Source: a virus. Taken from it: DNA of 20,044 nucleotides. The stretch lies in IMG/VR virus record IMGVR_UViG_3300008259_000230, positions 1-20,044 of that record; one strand, written 5' to 3'. Shown here piece after piece: positions 5,251-12,219 of this stretch. A program made the translations under genes and the position numbers. Every line of letters starts with the position of its first letter. The stretch's first letter is position 1. Below the pieces are notes generated by a model that saw nothing but the letters and a program-made list of their open reading frames with translations, had not been told where the DNA came from and did no database searches.

Positions 5251-6039
5251 ATGAATGTAGGATTAGAAAAAATACGAACGGATGGCGGCACGCAGAGTCG
5301 GGTAAAGATTGACGAGAATGTAGTAGCAAACTATGCCGATGACATATTAAACGGCGCAGATTTTCCGCCTGTTGTTTTATTCTTTGACGATACAGATTAC
5401 TGGCTGGCAGATGGGTTCCATAGATACTTCGCAAACAAACGGATCAATGCACCAAGTATCAAGGCAGAGGTAATTGAAGGCACAGTCAGAGACGCTATCC
5501 TGCACGGCATACAAGCTAACAACAAGCACGGCCTACGCCCTACTAATGAGGACAAGCGCAAGGGTGTACTTACTATGCTTAATGATATTGAATGGCAAGA
5601 ATATTCAAGTCGTGACATAGCCAAGATATGTGGCGTGTCTCATACGTATGTAAGTAATCTACGCGCTCAACTAACAGGAACAAGTGTAAACGTTGCCACT
5701 CCAAAGGAACCGCGCAAAGAAAAGCAGCCTGTTGATCCGGTAGAGGAATTCAACGAAGCAGAACTTGAGCGCGAAAACCTGCGTGCAGCAGCAGATAATT
5801 TGCAAAAACAGAACGAAGATTTACAGGACAAGCTGACAGTTGCAATGGCTGGCGGGGATGATATAGAAAAAGAAAAAGCACAGTCAATCATCACAGATTT
5901 GCGCGCACAGATCAGACTGTTAGAGATAGAATTAAAAGCTGTCACCACTTCGCGTGACCAATTCCAAAGAGAGAACGCGCAGCTAATGAAGCAGGTAGCT
6001 ATGCAGCAAAAGAAACTTAACAAGCTCGAAGGTAAATAA
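5251..6039 (+). CDS. ParB/Spo0J-like DNA-binding protein
   Basis: A 262-residue protein. The N-terminal ParB/sulfiredoxin-type domain includes PPVVLFFDDTDYWLADGFHR (39-58, with the DGFHR signature) and NANKHGLRPTNEDKR-like NKHGLRPTNEDKR (91-103). A helix-turn-helix, SSRDIAKICGVSHTYVSNLR, is at 119-138. A basic linker and a long coiled coil (about 165-260) with heptad-like LQKQNEDLQDKL and LRAQIRLLEIEL follow. The ATG with GGAG 6 nt upstream is preferred over an upstream TTG. Such proteins in phages may act in partition, replication or transcription, and no ParA gene is visible. The linker codons (residues 144-150) contain an 18-bp copy of the dispersed GTGTAAACGTTGCC motif, which could be its own binding site. 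Confidence 0.85.
   Translation: MNVGLEKIRTDGGTQSRVKIDENVVANYADDILNGADFPPVVLFFDDTDYWLADGFHRYFANKRINAPSIKAEVIEGTVRDAILHGIQANNKHGLRPTNEDKRKGVLTMLNDIEWQEYSSRDIAKICGVSHTYVSNLRAQLTGTSVNVATPKEPRKEKQPVDPVEEFNEAELERENLRAAADNLQKQNEDLQDKLTVAMAGGDDIEKEKAQSIITDLRAQIRLLEIELKAVTTSRDQFQRENAQLMKQVAMQQKKLNKLEGK
5684..5701 (+). repeat. Dispersed motif copy inside the ParB-like gene
   Basis: GTGTAAACGTTGCCACTC, identical over all 18 bases to the reverse complement of 14457-14474. It encodes the linker between the helix-turn-helix and the coiled coil, a place tolerant of sequence constraint. Confidence 0.7.
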
Positions 6040-6049
6040 TAAAACCCAA

Positions 6050-6069
6050 GCCAGCGGGCTAGTGCTGGC
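6050..6069 (+). promoter_or_regulatory. Intergenic hairpin between ParB-like and helicase genes
   Basis: GCCAGC (6050-6055) and GCTGGC (6064-6069) pair perfectly around an 8-nt loop, GGGCTAGT. There is no U-tract, so it is more likely an mRNA processing or stability hairpin than a terminator. It ends just before the GAAGGA Shine-Dalgarno of the helicase gene. Confidence 0.45.
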
Positions 6070-6083
6070 AGCGAGAAGGATAA

Positions 6084-7556
6084 ATGGCATTAAACCTACG
6101 CTCTTATCAAGAGCAAACGTTAGCTGCTTTGCGTGAAGGATTTGCAAAGGGCAAGAAGGCACAAATATTATACGCGCCCACAGGAGCTGGGAAAACTGAG
6201 ATGGCTATCGCTCTGATGGCTGCTACTAAAACCAAAGGTAACAAGGCTGCGATGCTGCTTGATCGTGTGGTGTTATGCGACCAGACCAGTAAGCGGTTAG
6301 ACAAGTACGACATAGACCATGGCGTGTTGCAGGCTGGTCATTGGCGGTATCGCCCCTACGAATCCATCCAAGTCTGTTCAGCTCAAACACTTGAGCGGCG
6401 CGGTAGTTTCCCAGGACTAAATCTTCTGATCGTGGATGAGGCACATCAGACCAGAGAACAAACTGTCGAGTTTATCAAAGCCAACCCGCACGTTCGTGTG
6501 ATCGGACTAACTGCAACTCCATTTACAAAGGGTCTCGGCAAGATATACGACAACGTAATCAGCACAGTCACAACCAAGCAATTGGTGGATGACAAAGTGC
6601 TAGTTCCCTTGCGTGTATTTATTGCCAAAGAGATTGACATGACTGGCGCAAAGAAGGTTGCCGGAGAATGGTCTGCTGATGAAACCACGCAGCGCGGCAT
6701 GGTAATTACCGGCGACGTTGTAACCGAATGGATAAAGAAAACGCATGAGATATTTGGTGAGCCTCGCAAGACAATCGTGTTTGCCAGCGGTGTGGAGCAT
6801 GGTATAGACCTGGCGCGTAAGTTCCAAGAGCAAGGACATAACTTTATTTGCATCAGCTACAAGGATGATGACGAATGGAAGAAGCAAGTCATCGAAGACT
6901 TCAGTAAGCCTGATACGCAGATCACAGGGTTGATAGCTACGGATATCCTAACAAAAGGGTTCGATGTCAGCGATGTGATGATCGGCATATCTGCTAGGCC
7001 ATTTAGCAAGAGTTTATCGTCTCATATCCAGCAGATGGGGCGCGTTATGCGTGGTCATGAGGGCAAAGACTTTGCGGTGTGGCTAGATCACAGCGGCAAC
7101 TACCTGCGTTTTCGTGATGACTGGGATCAAGTATTTGAGCAAGGCGTAGAGAATTTAGATGAGGGTAAAGAAAAGGTAAAGACAGAGCCGACAGAAAGAA
7201 TTAAAGCAGAAAGCAAGTGTCCATCATGTTCTGCGCTGTGGCCGAGCGGGTCTGATACTTGTTACAACTGCGGCCATGTCAGAGAGAAAAAGAACAAGGT
7301 GTTCTCTCTTGATGGTGAAATGATTGAGCTGGCTGGCAACGTTTCCAGAGATACCAAACAGGACTTCTGGAACCAAATGGTTTGGTACATGAAGGTGCAA
7401 GGCTGGTCTAAAGGTAGGGCGAGTCATACATACAAAGATAAGTTTGGCGTCTGGCCTCGTGGTCTGCGGGATGATACGCCAGCCATGGCGTCGGATGAAA
7501 CCAGAAAATATGTAGAGAAAAAACTGCGTCAATTTATACGCTCGGTAAGGAGATGA
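6084..7556 (+). CDS. SF2 DNA helicase, RadD-like, with zinc-finger
   Basis: A 490-residue superfamily 2 helicase. The motifs run in order: LRSYQEQTL near the N-terminus (Q-like motif), Walker A APTGAGKT (31-38), DEAH box VDEAH (117-121), GLTATP motif III (141-146), TDILTKGFDV motif V (286-295) and QQMGRVMRG motif VI (316-324). A four-cysteine finger C-x2-C...C-x2-C is at 379, 382, 393 and 396. This order plus the finger matches the RadD/YejH group, helicases tied to recombination and replication-fork repair. GAAGGA precedes the ATG. Its stop overlaps the leader of the Toprim gene. It probably unwinds or remodels forks during phage replication; specificity is not shown by sequence. Confidence 0.9.
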   Translation: MALNLRSYQEQTLAALREGFAKGKKAQILYAPTGAGKTEMAIALMAATKTKGNKAAMLLDRVVLCDQTSKRLDKYDIDHGVLQAGHWRYRPYESIQVCSAQTLERRGSFPGLNLLIVDEAHQTREQTVEFIKANPHVRVIGLTATPFTKGLGKIYDNVISTVTTKQLVDDKVLVPLRVFIAKEIDMTGAKKVAGEWSADETTQRGMVITGDVVTEWIKKTHEIFGEPRKTIVFASGVEHGIDLARKFQEQGHNFICISYKDDDEWKKQVIEDFSKPDTQITGLIATDILTKGFDVSDVMIGISARPFSKSLSSHIQQMGRVMRGHEGKDFAVWLDHSGNYLRFRDDWDQVFEQGVENLDEGKEKVKTEPTERIKAESKCPSCSALWPSGSDTCYNCGHVREKKNKVFSLDGEMIELAGNVSRDTKQDFWNQMVWYMKVQGWSKGRASHTYKDKFGVWPRGLRDDTPAMASDETRKYVEKKLRQFIRSVRR

Positions 7557-7558
7557 CC

Positions 7559-8410
7559 ATGGACTTTATAGAATTTGCCCGCAGTCATGGCATCCTGATT
7601 AACGATATGCCACCGCTCGGTGTGTGGAAACGGTTGCCAACAGAAGATCATCCTCGCTCGCGCAATGGGGCAGTCAAATACATGGGAGATGTTGGGTTCG
7701 TTCAGAACCATGCGACAAGTACCGTCGTATCTATATGGAAGCCTGACTCTCGCAATGTAACTATAGATCGTTCGTCTGCGCTGGCATCAATCAAGAAGGC
7801 AGAGGATGAACAGAAGAAACGCCAGCATCAGGCTATGCAACGCGCCGTCGGAATGCTTAACGGCAGCGGCCTGAGTACGCATCCATACCTTGAAGCAAAG
7901 GGTTTTCCTGATGAACAGGGCAATGTGCTGTGGCAGGACGGTAAACCTGTGCTTCTGATCCCGATGCGGGTGGGTGGTAACTTGGTGGGCTTGCAGCAGA
8001 TTGACGAGGACGGCGGGAAGAAGTTCTTGTACGGTCAGCGTACAAGCGGTGCGGTGTTTACCTTTGACAACAAGGGCATGAATGTACTGTGCGAAGGATA
8101 CGCGACTGCGTTGTCTGTGCGTCTGGCATTTAAGCAGATGAAGCAGAGGTACACGTTGCACGTTTGTTTCTCGGCGGGGAACATGGCGAAAGTTGCGGCA
8201 GGTCTGGAGCCTGGCCTTCTGATCGCAGATAACGATGCGTCTGGTACTGGTCAGCGCGTGGCAGAGGAAAGCGGTTGGAAATACTGGCTGTCTGATCGTA
8301 TTCAAGAAGATGCCAATGACTACCATCAGCGGGTTGGCTTGTTCGGGTTTACTCAAAGCCTGACCCAGTCAATGCTCGGTAGTCGTGCGGAAAGCAGCGC
8401 CCATACTTAG
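7559..8410 (+). CDS. Toprim-domain primase-like protein
   Basis: A 283-residue protein. The C-terminal half is a Toprim domain: the Glu motif VLCEGYATA (Glu 179) and the DxD motif LIADNDASGTG (Asp 224, Asp 226), followed by DANDYHQRVG, typical of phage and TraC-like primases. The middle segment HPYLEAKGF...LLIPMRV...LVGLQQID also fits that family. No CHC2-type zinc finger and no separate polymerase module is visible, so it may be a reduced primase or a primase accessory factor. I chose the ATG 6 nt after AAGGAG; an ATG two codons earlier would touch the Shine-Dalgarno. It is the last gene of the rightward operon and meets the leftward array tail-to-tail with a 42-nt overlap. Confidence 0.85.
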   Translation: MDFIEFARSHGILINDMPPLGVWKRLPTEDHPRSRNGAVKYMGDVGFVQNHATSTVVSIWKPDSRNVTIDRSSALASIKKAEDEQKKRQHQAMQRAVGMLNGSGLSTHPYLEAKGFPDEQGNVLWQDGKPVLLIPMRVGGNLVGLQQIDEDGGKKFLYGQRTSGAVFTFDNKGMNVLCEGYATALSVRLAFKQMKQRYTLHVCFSAGNMAKVAAGLEPGLLIADNDASGTGQRVAEESGWKYWLSDRIQEDANDYHQRVGLFGFTQSLTQSMLGSRAESSAHT

Positions 8411-8572
8411 CGCACCGTCCGTCAATGGTTGGATAGCGGCGAGCGATTGCATGATCTCGATACCCAAGTTCAGGCATCGCTCACCTTCTCCAGACCAATC
8501 AGATACTACGCGCACGTTCCCATCTTCATCTTCAAGAAGGTGAATTGAAAACGTGGCGGGGTGGTTATTCAT
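8369..8572 (-). CDS. Small hypothetical protein (67 aa), last gene of the leftward array
   Basis: A 67-residue protein starting MNNHPATFSIHLLEDEDGN, with VRVVSDWSGEGERCLNLGIE in the middle. It overlaps the 3' end of the Toprim gene on the opposite strand by 42 nt and is coupled to the previous gene by an ATGA overlap. It lacks the repeated start cassette. The pattern of a short beta-rich start followed by LGIEIMQSL resembles small phage proteins of unknown role. No terminator is apparent between the converging operons. Confidence 0.65.
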   Translation of the reverse strand: MNNHPATFSIHLLEDEDGNVRVVSDWSGEGERCLNLGIEIMQSLAAIQPLTDGALSMGAAFRTTTEH

Positions 8573-8766
8573 GCGTCTAGTTTATCTGATTGCGCCCACA
8601 GCATTTGTCCGACTAGCATTTCCGCCATGTTTTCTATTTCCTCTTGTATCCATTCGTCTGAATAACCCTCGAATGGTTCCCATGCGGTAAGGTCGTCAAC
8701 GTCTGCATAAAAGTGCATTGATGCAATTGCGTGTGCGCGTTCTTTAATTTCGGCTAATGTTTTCAT
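8569..8766 (-). CDS. Small acidic hypothetical protein (65 aa)
   Basis: A 65-residue acidic, helical protein with an EWIQEEIENMAEMLVGQ core. The start cassette is a variant, AGCAGATCAGACGATG, in which the Shine-Dalgarno core is AGCAG instead of AGGAG, so initiation may be weaker. The upstream gene's TAG lies at the cassette edge. Not recognised. Confidence 0.7.
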   Translation of the reverse strand: MKTLAEIKERAHAIASMHFYADVDDLTAWEPFEGYSDEWIQEEIENMAEMLVGQMLWAQSDKLDA

Positions 8767-8777
8767 CGTCTGATCTG

Positions 8778-9074
8778 CTAGTTGTCCACTACGTTAATGA
8801 AAGTATCTTTTGGCGCAGGGCGAACGGTCACAACATACCCTATGCGGTTGACATAGTGCCAGCCGTTAGTCAGTACTGGATAACCATCATCATCTTCAAC
8901 AATTGTCCATACGCGGTCGGGCGCAAGTTCGTAAACGGTTTTGACGTACTTATAATCATCGCCGTAAGTTTCTAACATGCAGCCGTTCCAACTGGCGTTA
9001 TCGTCAAAATCATTCTTCTGCGGCAGGTATTCTTTATAAAACTGTTCTATCGTTATCTCGCTTACTGTTGTCAT
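8778..9074 (-). CDS. Conserved phage/plasmid protein of unknown function (98 aa)
   Basis: A 98-residue protein with FYKEYLPQKNDFDDNASWNG, CMLETYGDDYKYV, RVWTIVEDDDG and GWHYVNRIGYVVT. The combination N-x-N/D-ASW-G-(C/M)-x-ETYG, VWT-(I/L/Y) and HxVNRxGY(x)VT is a family I recall in phages and plasmids, without known function. The start used is the ATG of an exact AGGAGATCAGACGATG cassette; the frame stays open 14 codons further upstream, but that part encodes only the cassette and the preceding gene's end. Confidence 0.8.
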   Translation of the reverse strand: MTTVSEITIEQFYKEYLPQKNDFDDNASWNGCMLETYGDDYKYVKTVYELAPDRVWTIVEDDDGYPVLTNGWHYVNRIGYVVTVRPAPKDTFINVVDN

Positions 9075-9085
9075 CGTCTGATCTC

Positions 9086-9241
9086 CTATCGGATACGTTC
9101 GTAAACCGCGATGCAACTGATTAAATCGTCGTGATCTAAAGCCTGTTCTTCTGCATGGTTAGCATCTTCAGCATCGCAATGAAAATTCCAACGATTCAAT
9201 TCATCTTCACCTTCCTGCACAATAACTATGTATTCGTTCAT
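9086..9241 (-). CDS. Small acidic hypothetical protein (51 aa)
   Basis: A 51-residue frame, MNEYIVIVQEGEDELNRWNF onward, with acidic DAEDANHAEEQALDHDD in its second half. The exact start cassette precedes it, and its TAG is fused to the next cassette (TAGGAG). It has a beta-strand followed by a helix, like many short phage proteins that display input in a single small domain. Not recognised. Confidence 0.75.
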   Translation of the reverse strand: MNEYIVIVQEGEDELNRWNFHCDAEDANHAEEQALDHDDLISCIAVYERIR

Positions 9242-9252
9242 CGTCTGATCTC

Positions 9253-9408
9253 CTATTGTTCGGGGTGTGGTGAATGAAATACTTGGCGCGATAAAGCCAG
9301 TAATTTTTCTGCTTGGTCAACGTGCAAACCGTTATGTTCGGCGTATTTTTCAACCGTTAAATAATTGTTAATGTAATCAAGGTATGTTTTTACAAGTTCA
9401 TCTCGCAT
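9253..9408 (-). CDS. Small conserved phage protein (51 aa), YAEHNGL-x-VDQAEKLL motif
   Basis: A 51-residue helical protein reading LDYINNYLTVEKYAEHNGLH then VDQAEKLLALSRQVFH. The pattern F/YLTVExYAEHxGLxxxQAxxLIxLxR is one I associate with short phage proteins, possibly a small helix-turn-helix-like fold. Exact start cassette upstream. Its TAG overlaps the cassette of the next gene. Function unknown. Confidence 0.78.
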   Translation of the reverse strand: MRDELVKTYLDYINNYLTVEKYAEHNGLHVDQAEKLLALSRQVFHSPHPEQ

Positions 9409-9419
9409 CGTCTGATCTC

Positions 9420-9596
9420 CTATATTGCTTTAAAGTATTGAATCCATGAGTAAATAGTTTCCGAATCAAACCAATCTTCCCTACGCATCATCAATTGCAA
9501 AACCTGCCGCGCATCGTCATTGCTCAGGCTATCGTCAATCGCTTGAATGTCAGTAAAATGTAAGCTAATTGATGCTTCATCTGGTAACTGTGTCAT
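9420..9596 (-). CDS. Small acidic hypothetical protein (58 aa)
   Basis: A 58-residue frame from MTQLPDEASISLHFTDIQAI to YSWIQYFKAI. Acidic in the centre (DDSLSNDDARQV) and aromatic towards the end (DWFDSETIYSW). It has an exact AGGAGATCAGACGATG cassette and a TAG fused to the next one. Not recognised. The frame is supported by cassette, tight packing and matching style with its neighbours. Confidence 0.75.
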   Translation of the reverse strand: MTQLPDEASISLHFTDIQAIDDSLSNDDARQVLQLMMRREDWFDSETIYSWIQYFKAI

Positions 9597-9607
9597 CGTC
9601 TGATCTC

Positions 9608-9781
9608 CTAATTGTCAGTAACTTTAAGTTCTTCTTGTAACCATGCCATAGCGGTGCATATATCGCTCCATTCGGCATCGTATTTTGCATCTCCTTCAGG
9701 TATGCAGTTATCGCGGTATTTAAACAGCGCGTCCCAAATGGTTTCCATCCATGTTTCTTCGTCGTTCGCTCTAAGTATCAT
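9608..9781 (-). CDS. Small acidic hypothetical protein (57 aa)
   Basis: A 57-residue protein with two helical blocks, NDEETWMETIWDALFKYRDN and AEWSDICTAMAWLQEELK. Instead of the repeated cassette it starts in an ATGA overlap with the stop of the upstream gene, with GGGAG further upstream, so translation is coupled. Its own TAG is fused to the exact cassette of the following gene. Not recognised. Confidence 0.75.
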   Translation of the reverse strand: MILRANDEETWMETIWDALFKYRDNCIPEGDAKYDAEWSDICTAMAWLQEELKVTDN

Positions 9782-9990
9782 TGCTTATTCTCCCTTGCGT
9801 ACTTAAGTGCTGACCAAAATACATTACTCATGTCTTGCAGAGACGAATAGTAGTCACCATGCTCTCCATCATAAAATTCATCATCATCTTCTGATAATAA
9901 AAACGCAATTACCGCTTCATCTGGAAACCCGCCATTACTATCTACAGCGCGAGCAAATGCTTTTTCATCTGCTGTTAGTTCTCTTGTCAT
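9778..9990 (-). CDS. Very acidic small hypothetical protein (70 aa)
   Basis: A 70-residue protein, MTRELTADEKAFARAV onward. It contains a strikingly acidic patch, SEDDDEFYDGEHGDYY (about 33-48), between two helices. Strong local negative charge is a property of DNA-mimic and nuclease-inhibitor proteins, but this alone does not assign such a role. Exact start cassette. The preceding gene's TAA directly abuts it (TAAGGAG). Confidence 0.75.
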   Translation of the reverse strand: MTRELTADEKAFARAVDSNGGFPDEAVIAFLLSEDDDEFYDGEHGDYYSSLQDMSNVFWSALKYARENKQ

Positions 9991-10002
9991 CGTCTGATCT
10001 CC

Positions 10003-10437
10003 TTACCAACTGGCACAATATTCAAATTCCCAAGTGTCGTCTAACTCTGCAAGCAGGGTTTCGATCTCGGCGGCGGTGCGTCTGATGTCATTCCAGTAGT
10101 CATCATTCACTTCTGTGCCACCAAAAAAGAATCCTTCCTGCGGCGGCAGTATCCTGCTGTCTTTGTGATATAGCGCGGCGCGGCAGTCTTTTAACAGTTT
10201 CTCCAGTTCTTCTCTGGTTACATAGTGCGGCTTACATTCGTCTATTCCATCCTGCACATTGTCAACAAACCAGCTATGAATCTGGTTTGCTTTGCGCCAG
10301 TACATTGCTTCAATTGAAACTTCTTTAACTCTGCGCTGTACGTTTATTTTTTCCTGAATCTCTTTTGCAACTTGTGTGTCTGCATCATTAAAACTCCACA
10401 AGTATTTTTTAGCGGATAAGTACATATCTAACCCCAT
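10003..10437 (-). CDS. Conserved phage protein of MGLDMYL family (144 aa)
   Basis: A 144-residue protein whose start MGLDMYLSAKKY, central YWRKANQIHSWFVDNVQDGI, YVTREELEKLLKDC and LPPQEGFFFGGTEVNDDYW segments follow a pattern widespread in phages and prophages (MGLDMYL...YWRK-N-IH-WF...GFFFG). The function is unknown to me. The start cassette here is a diverged form, AGGAGATTAAATCATG, in which the spacer differs but AGGAGAT is kept. It is the longest gene of the array. Confidence 0.88.
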   Translation of the reverse strand: MGLDMYLSAKKYLWSFNDADTQVAKEIQEKINVQRRVKEVSIEAMYWRKANQIHSWFVDNVQDGIDECKPHYVTREELEKLLKDCRAALYHKDSRILPPQEGFFFGGTEVNDDYWNDIRRTAAEIETLLAELDDTWEFEYCASW

Positions 10438-10448
10438 GATTTAATCTC

Positions 10449-10688
10449 CTATTTGAATTGGCTGCAGTGAATTGATTGATCTAAAATAAGATCACCGTCT
10501 GAGGTAAATGCTTGGATATAAACTTCGTTGTTTTCCAATGTCAGTCGAATGTAACCGCCAACATTTTCTGGATTATTTGCGTCATCAAAATTAAGTAGCA
10601 CATATTGGCTTGTGTCCGTTGTGTGCGTGTCAAGTGATGGAATTAATCCGGCTTGTTGTTTGAATACTTCTATCGGTTCGTAAATCAT
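10449..10688 (-). CDS. Small hypothetical protein (79 aa)
   Basis: A 79-residue beta-rich protein: YVLLNFDDANN, GGYIRLTLENNEVYIQAFTS and DGDLILDQ. Exact start cassette. Its TAG overlaps the diverged cassette of the MGLDMYL gene. Not recognised. The alternating hydrophobic pattern suggests a small beta-sandwich or barrel. Confidence 0.75.
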   Translation of the reverse strand: MIYEPIEVFKQQAGLIPSLDTHTTDTSQYVLLNFDDANNPENVGGYIRLTLENNEVYIQAFTSDGDLILDQSIHCSQFK

Positions 10689-10702
10689 CGTCTGATCTCC
10701 TA

Positions 10703-10915
10703 TCAGTTAATTTCAATCAAAACAAAACCGTCTGAAACAATGTCACCCACTTGCAATTCGTAGTTGTCTGCGTAATAAAATATTTTTTCATCGTCTGAAT
10801 CCTCTATTTCATCCCAACATCCTTTTGCTATGAGTACATCCATAAAATCAACCGTCTTTGCGGTTGGGTCAGTTGGCAAATAAAAGCCTCTGCATTTCCA
10901 TGTTTGGTATTTCAT
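10703..10915 (-). CDS. Small acidic hypothetical protein (70 aa)
   Basis: A 70-residue protein from MKYQTWKCRGFYLPTDPTAK to DGFVLIEIN. It has an acidic middle (EIEDSDDEKIFYYADNYE) and a C-terminal beta segment (QVGDIVSDGFVLIEI). Exact start cassette upstream. Its stop is TGA, followed by TAGGAG of the next cassette. Not recognised. Confidence 0.75.
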   Translation of the reverse strand: MKYQTWKCRGFYLPTDPTAKTVDFMDVLIAKGCWDEIEDSDDEKIFYYADNYELQVGDIVSDGFVLIEIN

Positions 10916-10926
10916 CGTCTGATCTC

Positions 10927-11097
10927 CTATCGGCTGATTGGTATTCCTGCGCGGCGTGCGCGGGTGATTGCTATTTTTGCGGCATGCGTACTCTTAAACA
11001 TGCGTCCTAAAAAATGAAATGTATCGTCTGTCACGTAACAATCTGAGCGCGAAAAGCTGCCGTTTATATACATTCCGTTGTAATAAAAAGTAAACAT
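10927..11097 (-). CDS. Small basic hypothetical protein (56 aa)
   Basis: A 56-residue frame reading MFTFYYNGMYINGSFSRS near the N-terminus and KSTHAAKIAITRARRAGIPI near the C-terminus. It is basic, unlike most neighbours. The cassette reads AGGAGATTAGACGATATG, so two extra bases separate it from the ATG. The TAG is fused to the next exact cassette. Not recognised. Confidence 0.7.
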   Translation of the reverse strand: MFTFYYNGMYINGSFSRSDCYVTDDTFHFLGRMFKSTHAAKIAITRARRAGIPISR

Positions 11098-11110
11098 ATC
11101 GTCTAATCTC

Positions 11111-11293
11111 CTATACGTTGGCTAAGTGTTTTGCTTTAACGACTGCCTGTGCAAGCGTCTGAAAGCGCATTAACAGGCATACGCGCTGGTCTGCATCGGT
11201 ATCAAACAGCGCGACATTAAAACCCTTGTCCGTCTGATAAATGCGTGATTCAACGCCGTATTCTGTGTTTGGGTAGGCTGCTATTTGTTTCAT
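11111..11293 (-). CDS. Small hypothetical protein (60 aa)
   Basis: A 60-residue protein, MKQIAAYPNTEYGVESRIYQ onward, with FNVALFDTDADQRVCLLMRF and a closing helix TLAQAVVKAKHLANV. This strand-strand-helix layout is common among short phage proteins. Exact start cassette. It lies just downstream of a gap with twin TTGACA repeats, which may supply an internal promoter. Function unknown. Confidence 0.75.
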   Translation of the reverse strand: MKQIAAYPNTEYGVESRIYQTDKGFNVALFDTDADQRVCLLMRFQTLAQAVVKAKHLANV

Positions 11294-11340
11294 CGTCTGA
11301 TCTCCTGTATGTATTAGTTAATCACGCTCACAACTATTGC

Positions 11341-11374
11341 ATTGTCAAGCGTGACTCAGTTAATTGTCAAGCGT
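11341..11374 (-). promoter_or_regulatory. Twin ATTGTCAAGCGT repeats, possible internal promoter of the array
   Basis: ATTGTCAAGCGT at 11341-11352 and 11363-11374, spaced exactly 22 bp (two helical turns). On the minus strand each holds ACGCTTGACAAT, including a perfect -35 TTGACA. The upstream one (11370-11365) has GACAAT 18 nt on, at 11346-11341, as a possible -10. It would drive the genes from 11293 down. It could equally be a paired protein-binding site. Confidence 0.45.
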
Positions 11375-11375
11375 T

Positions 11376-11687
11376 TTAAATTGTCTGATCTCCTAATGCT
11401 TTTGATATTGCTGCGCGGGATTTGGCTAGTATGTCGCAGTTCACTAAGCCTTCGTGCCAAACTGTTTGATCTAGTTCAATCTCAGCGCGTGATAGCAGGT
11501 CGCGCAGGGCTTCCAATAAATCAGGCGCGGCGGCGATTAGTCGGGCGTTTGCGGTGGTTTCCGCCAGTCCATCTTCCCAGTCTGGTATTTGCGCGATAAT
11601 CTCGCCTTGTGCGTCTTTAATGTTGCGGATATAGGCGCGGTCGAAAGCGATAGCGGTTTTCCATGGGGCTATAGAATGATTTAGCAT
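11376..11687 (-). CDS. Phage protein of the ANARLIAAAPDLLEAL family (103 aa)
   Basis: A 103-residue protein containing TTANARLIAAAPDLLEALRD (about 44-63) and a closing KSRAAISKAL, a pattern well known in phage accessory genes and without assigned function. The start is the ATG of cassette variant TGGAGATCAGACAATG. The frame is also open upstream, through the cassette. Its last codons, GGA GAT CAG ACA ATT TAA, read straight through another cassette copy (11379-11394) whose start codon is ATT, so the natural C-terminus has gained GDQTI. This suggests that the gene once ended earlier and was fused to a decayed junction. Confidence 0.82.
   Translation of the reverse strand: MLNHSIAPWKTAIAFDRAYIRNIKDAQGEIIAQIPDWEDGLAETTANARLIAAAPDLLEALRDLLSRAEIELDQTVWHEGLVNCDILAKSRAAISKALGDQTI
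11379..11394 (-). repeat. Orphan start cassette with lost ATG
   Basis: AGGAGATCAGACAATT on the minus strand: same as the cassette family except that the ATG is ATT and the following codon is TAA. No gene follows for about 80 nt. It shares the CAAT variant only with the cassette at 11685-11700. Confidence 0.7.
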
Positions 11688-11701
11688 TGTCTGATCTCCA
11701 G

Positions 11702-11905
11702 TTAAACGGTTAATAATCGGGTGCAAGCGGCTTCGTATATTTCGCGTCCGTTCTCGGTCAAGCTGTCAACGGTCAAAAATGGCGATGGTTTAAAATAAGT
11801 TTGAAGTCGGCATAATCGGGCATAACTAGTCGACCATTGACCAGCGTGGCAATGCACTAATGCGAGATACCATGCTTCGGCAATATCGAATCGGTCAAAA
11901 TACAT
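11702..11905 (-). CDS. Small hypothetical protein (67 aa)
   Basis: A 67-residue protein, MYFDRFDIAEAWYLALVHCH onward, aromatic and helical, with a C-terminal LTENGREIYEAACTRLL. FDIAEAWY near the start recurs in short phage proteins, but no function is known to me. Exact start cassette. Its stop is followed by the CTGGAG of the next cassette. Confidence 0.78.
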   Translation of the reverse strand: MYFDRFDIAEAWYLALVHCHAGQWSTSYARLCRLQTYFKPSPFLTVDSLTENGREIYEAACTRLLTV

Positions 11906-11919
11906 CGTCTGATCTCCTG

Positions 11920-12216
11920 TTAATTAAGGTCTAAGGCGTGCTGCTGCGGGTTTAATAAATGATTTGTAAAGTAAATGCGGCAGGTATAGCAGTCCGCATG
12001 TAATCCGCTCACTTCGTCAACGGCAAATTGTGTTTCCTGCCTGCCATAATGGGCATCCGTAAAATCAAGCGTGGCATCTGGCAGCTTCCAGTAGTCGCGC
12101 ATGAAAGCGTCGAGGTCGGCGGCTTCGCGGTCGTCAAGTCCAGAATAGTCGCCGTTAAAAAGCGCGGGTAAGTAGTGCGCGGCGAGTGTCAGTTCGTAAT
12201 AATCGTTTAATCGCAT
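11920..12216 (-). CDS. Conserved phage protein of unknown function (98 aa)
   Basis: A 98-residue protein. The N-terminal helical half reads YYELTLAAHYLPALFNGDYS and LDDREAADLDAFMRDY. The C-terminal half reads FAVDEVSGLHADCYTCRIYF. The combination L-x-x-AL.NGD.SGL...E...LD.F and E(V)SGLHADC....Y is one I recall from phage and plasmid accessory regions. The cassette is a variant, AGGAGCTTAGACCATG, which also supplies the TAG stop of the upstream gene. Confidence 0.78.
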   Translation of the reverse strand: MRLNDYYELTLAAHYLPALFNGDYSGLDDREAADLDAFMRDYWKLPDATLDFTDAHYGRQETQFAVDEVSGLHADCYTCRIYFTNHLLNPQQHALDLN

Positions 12217-12219
12217 GGT

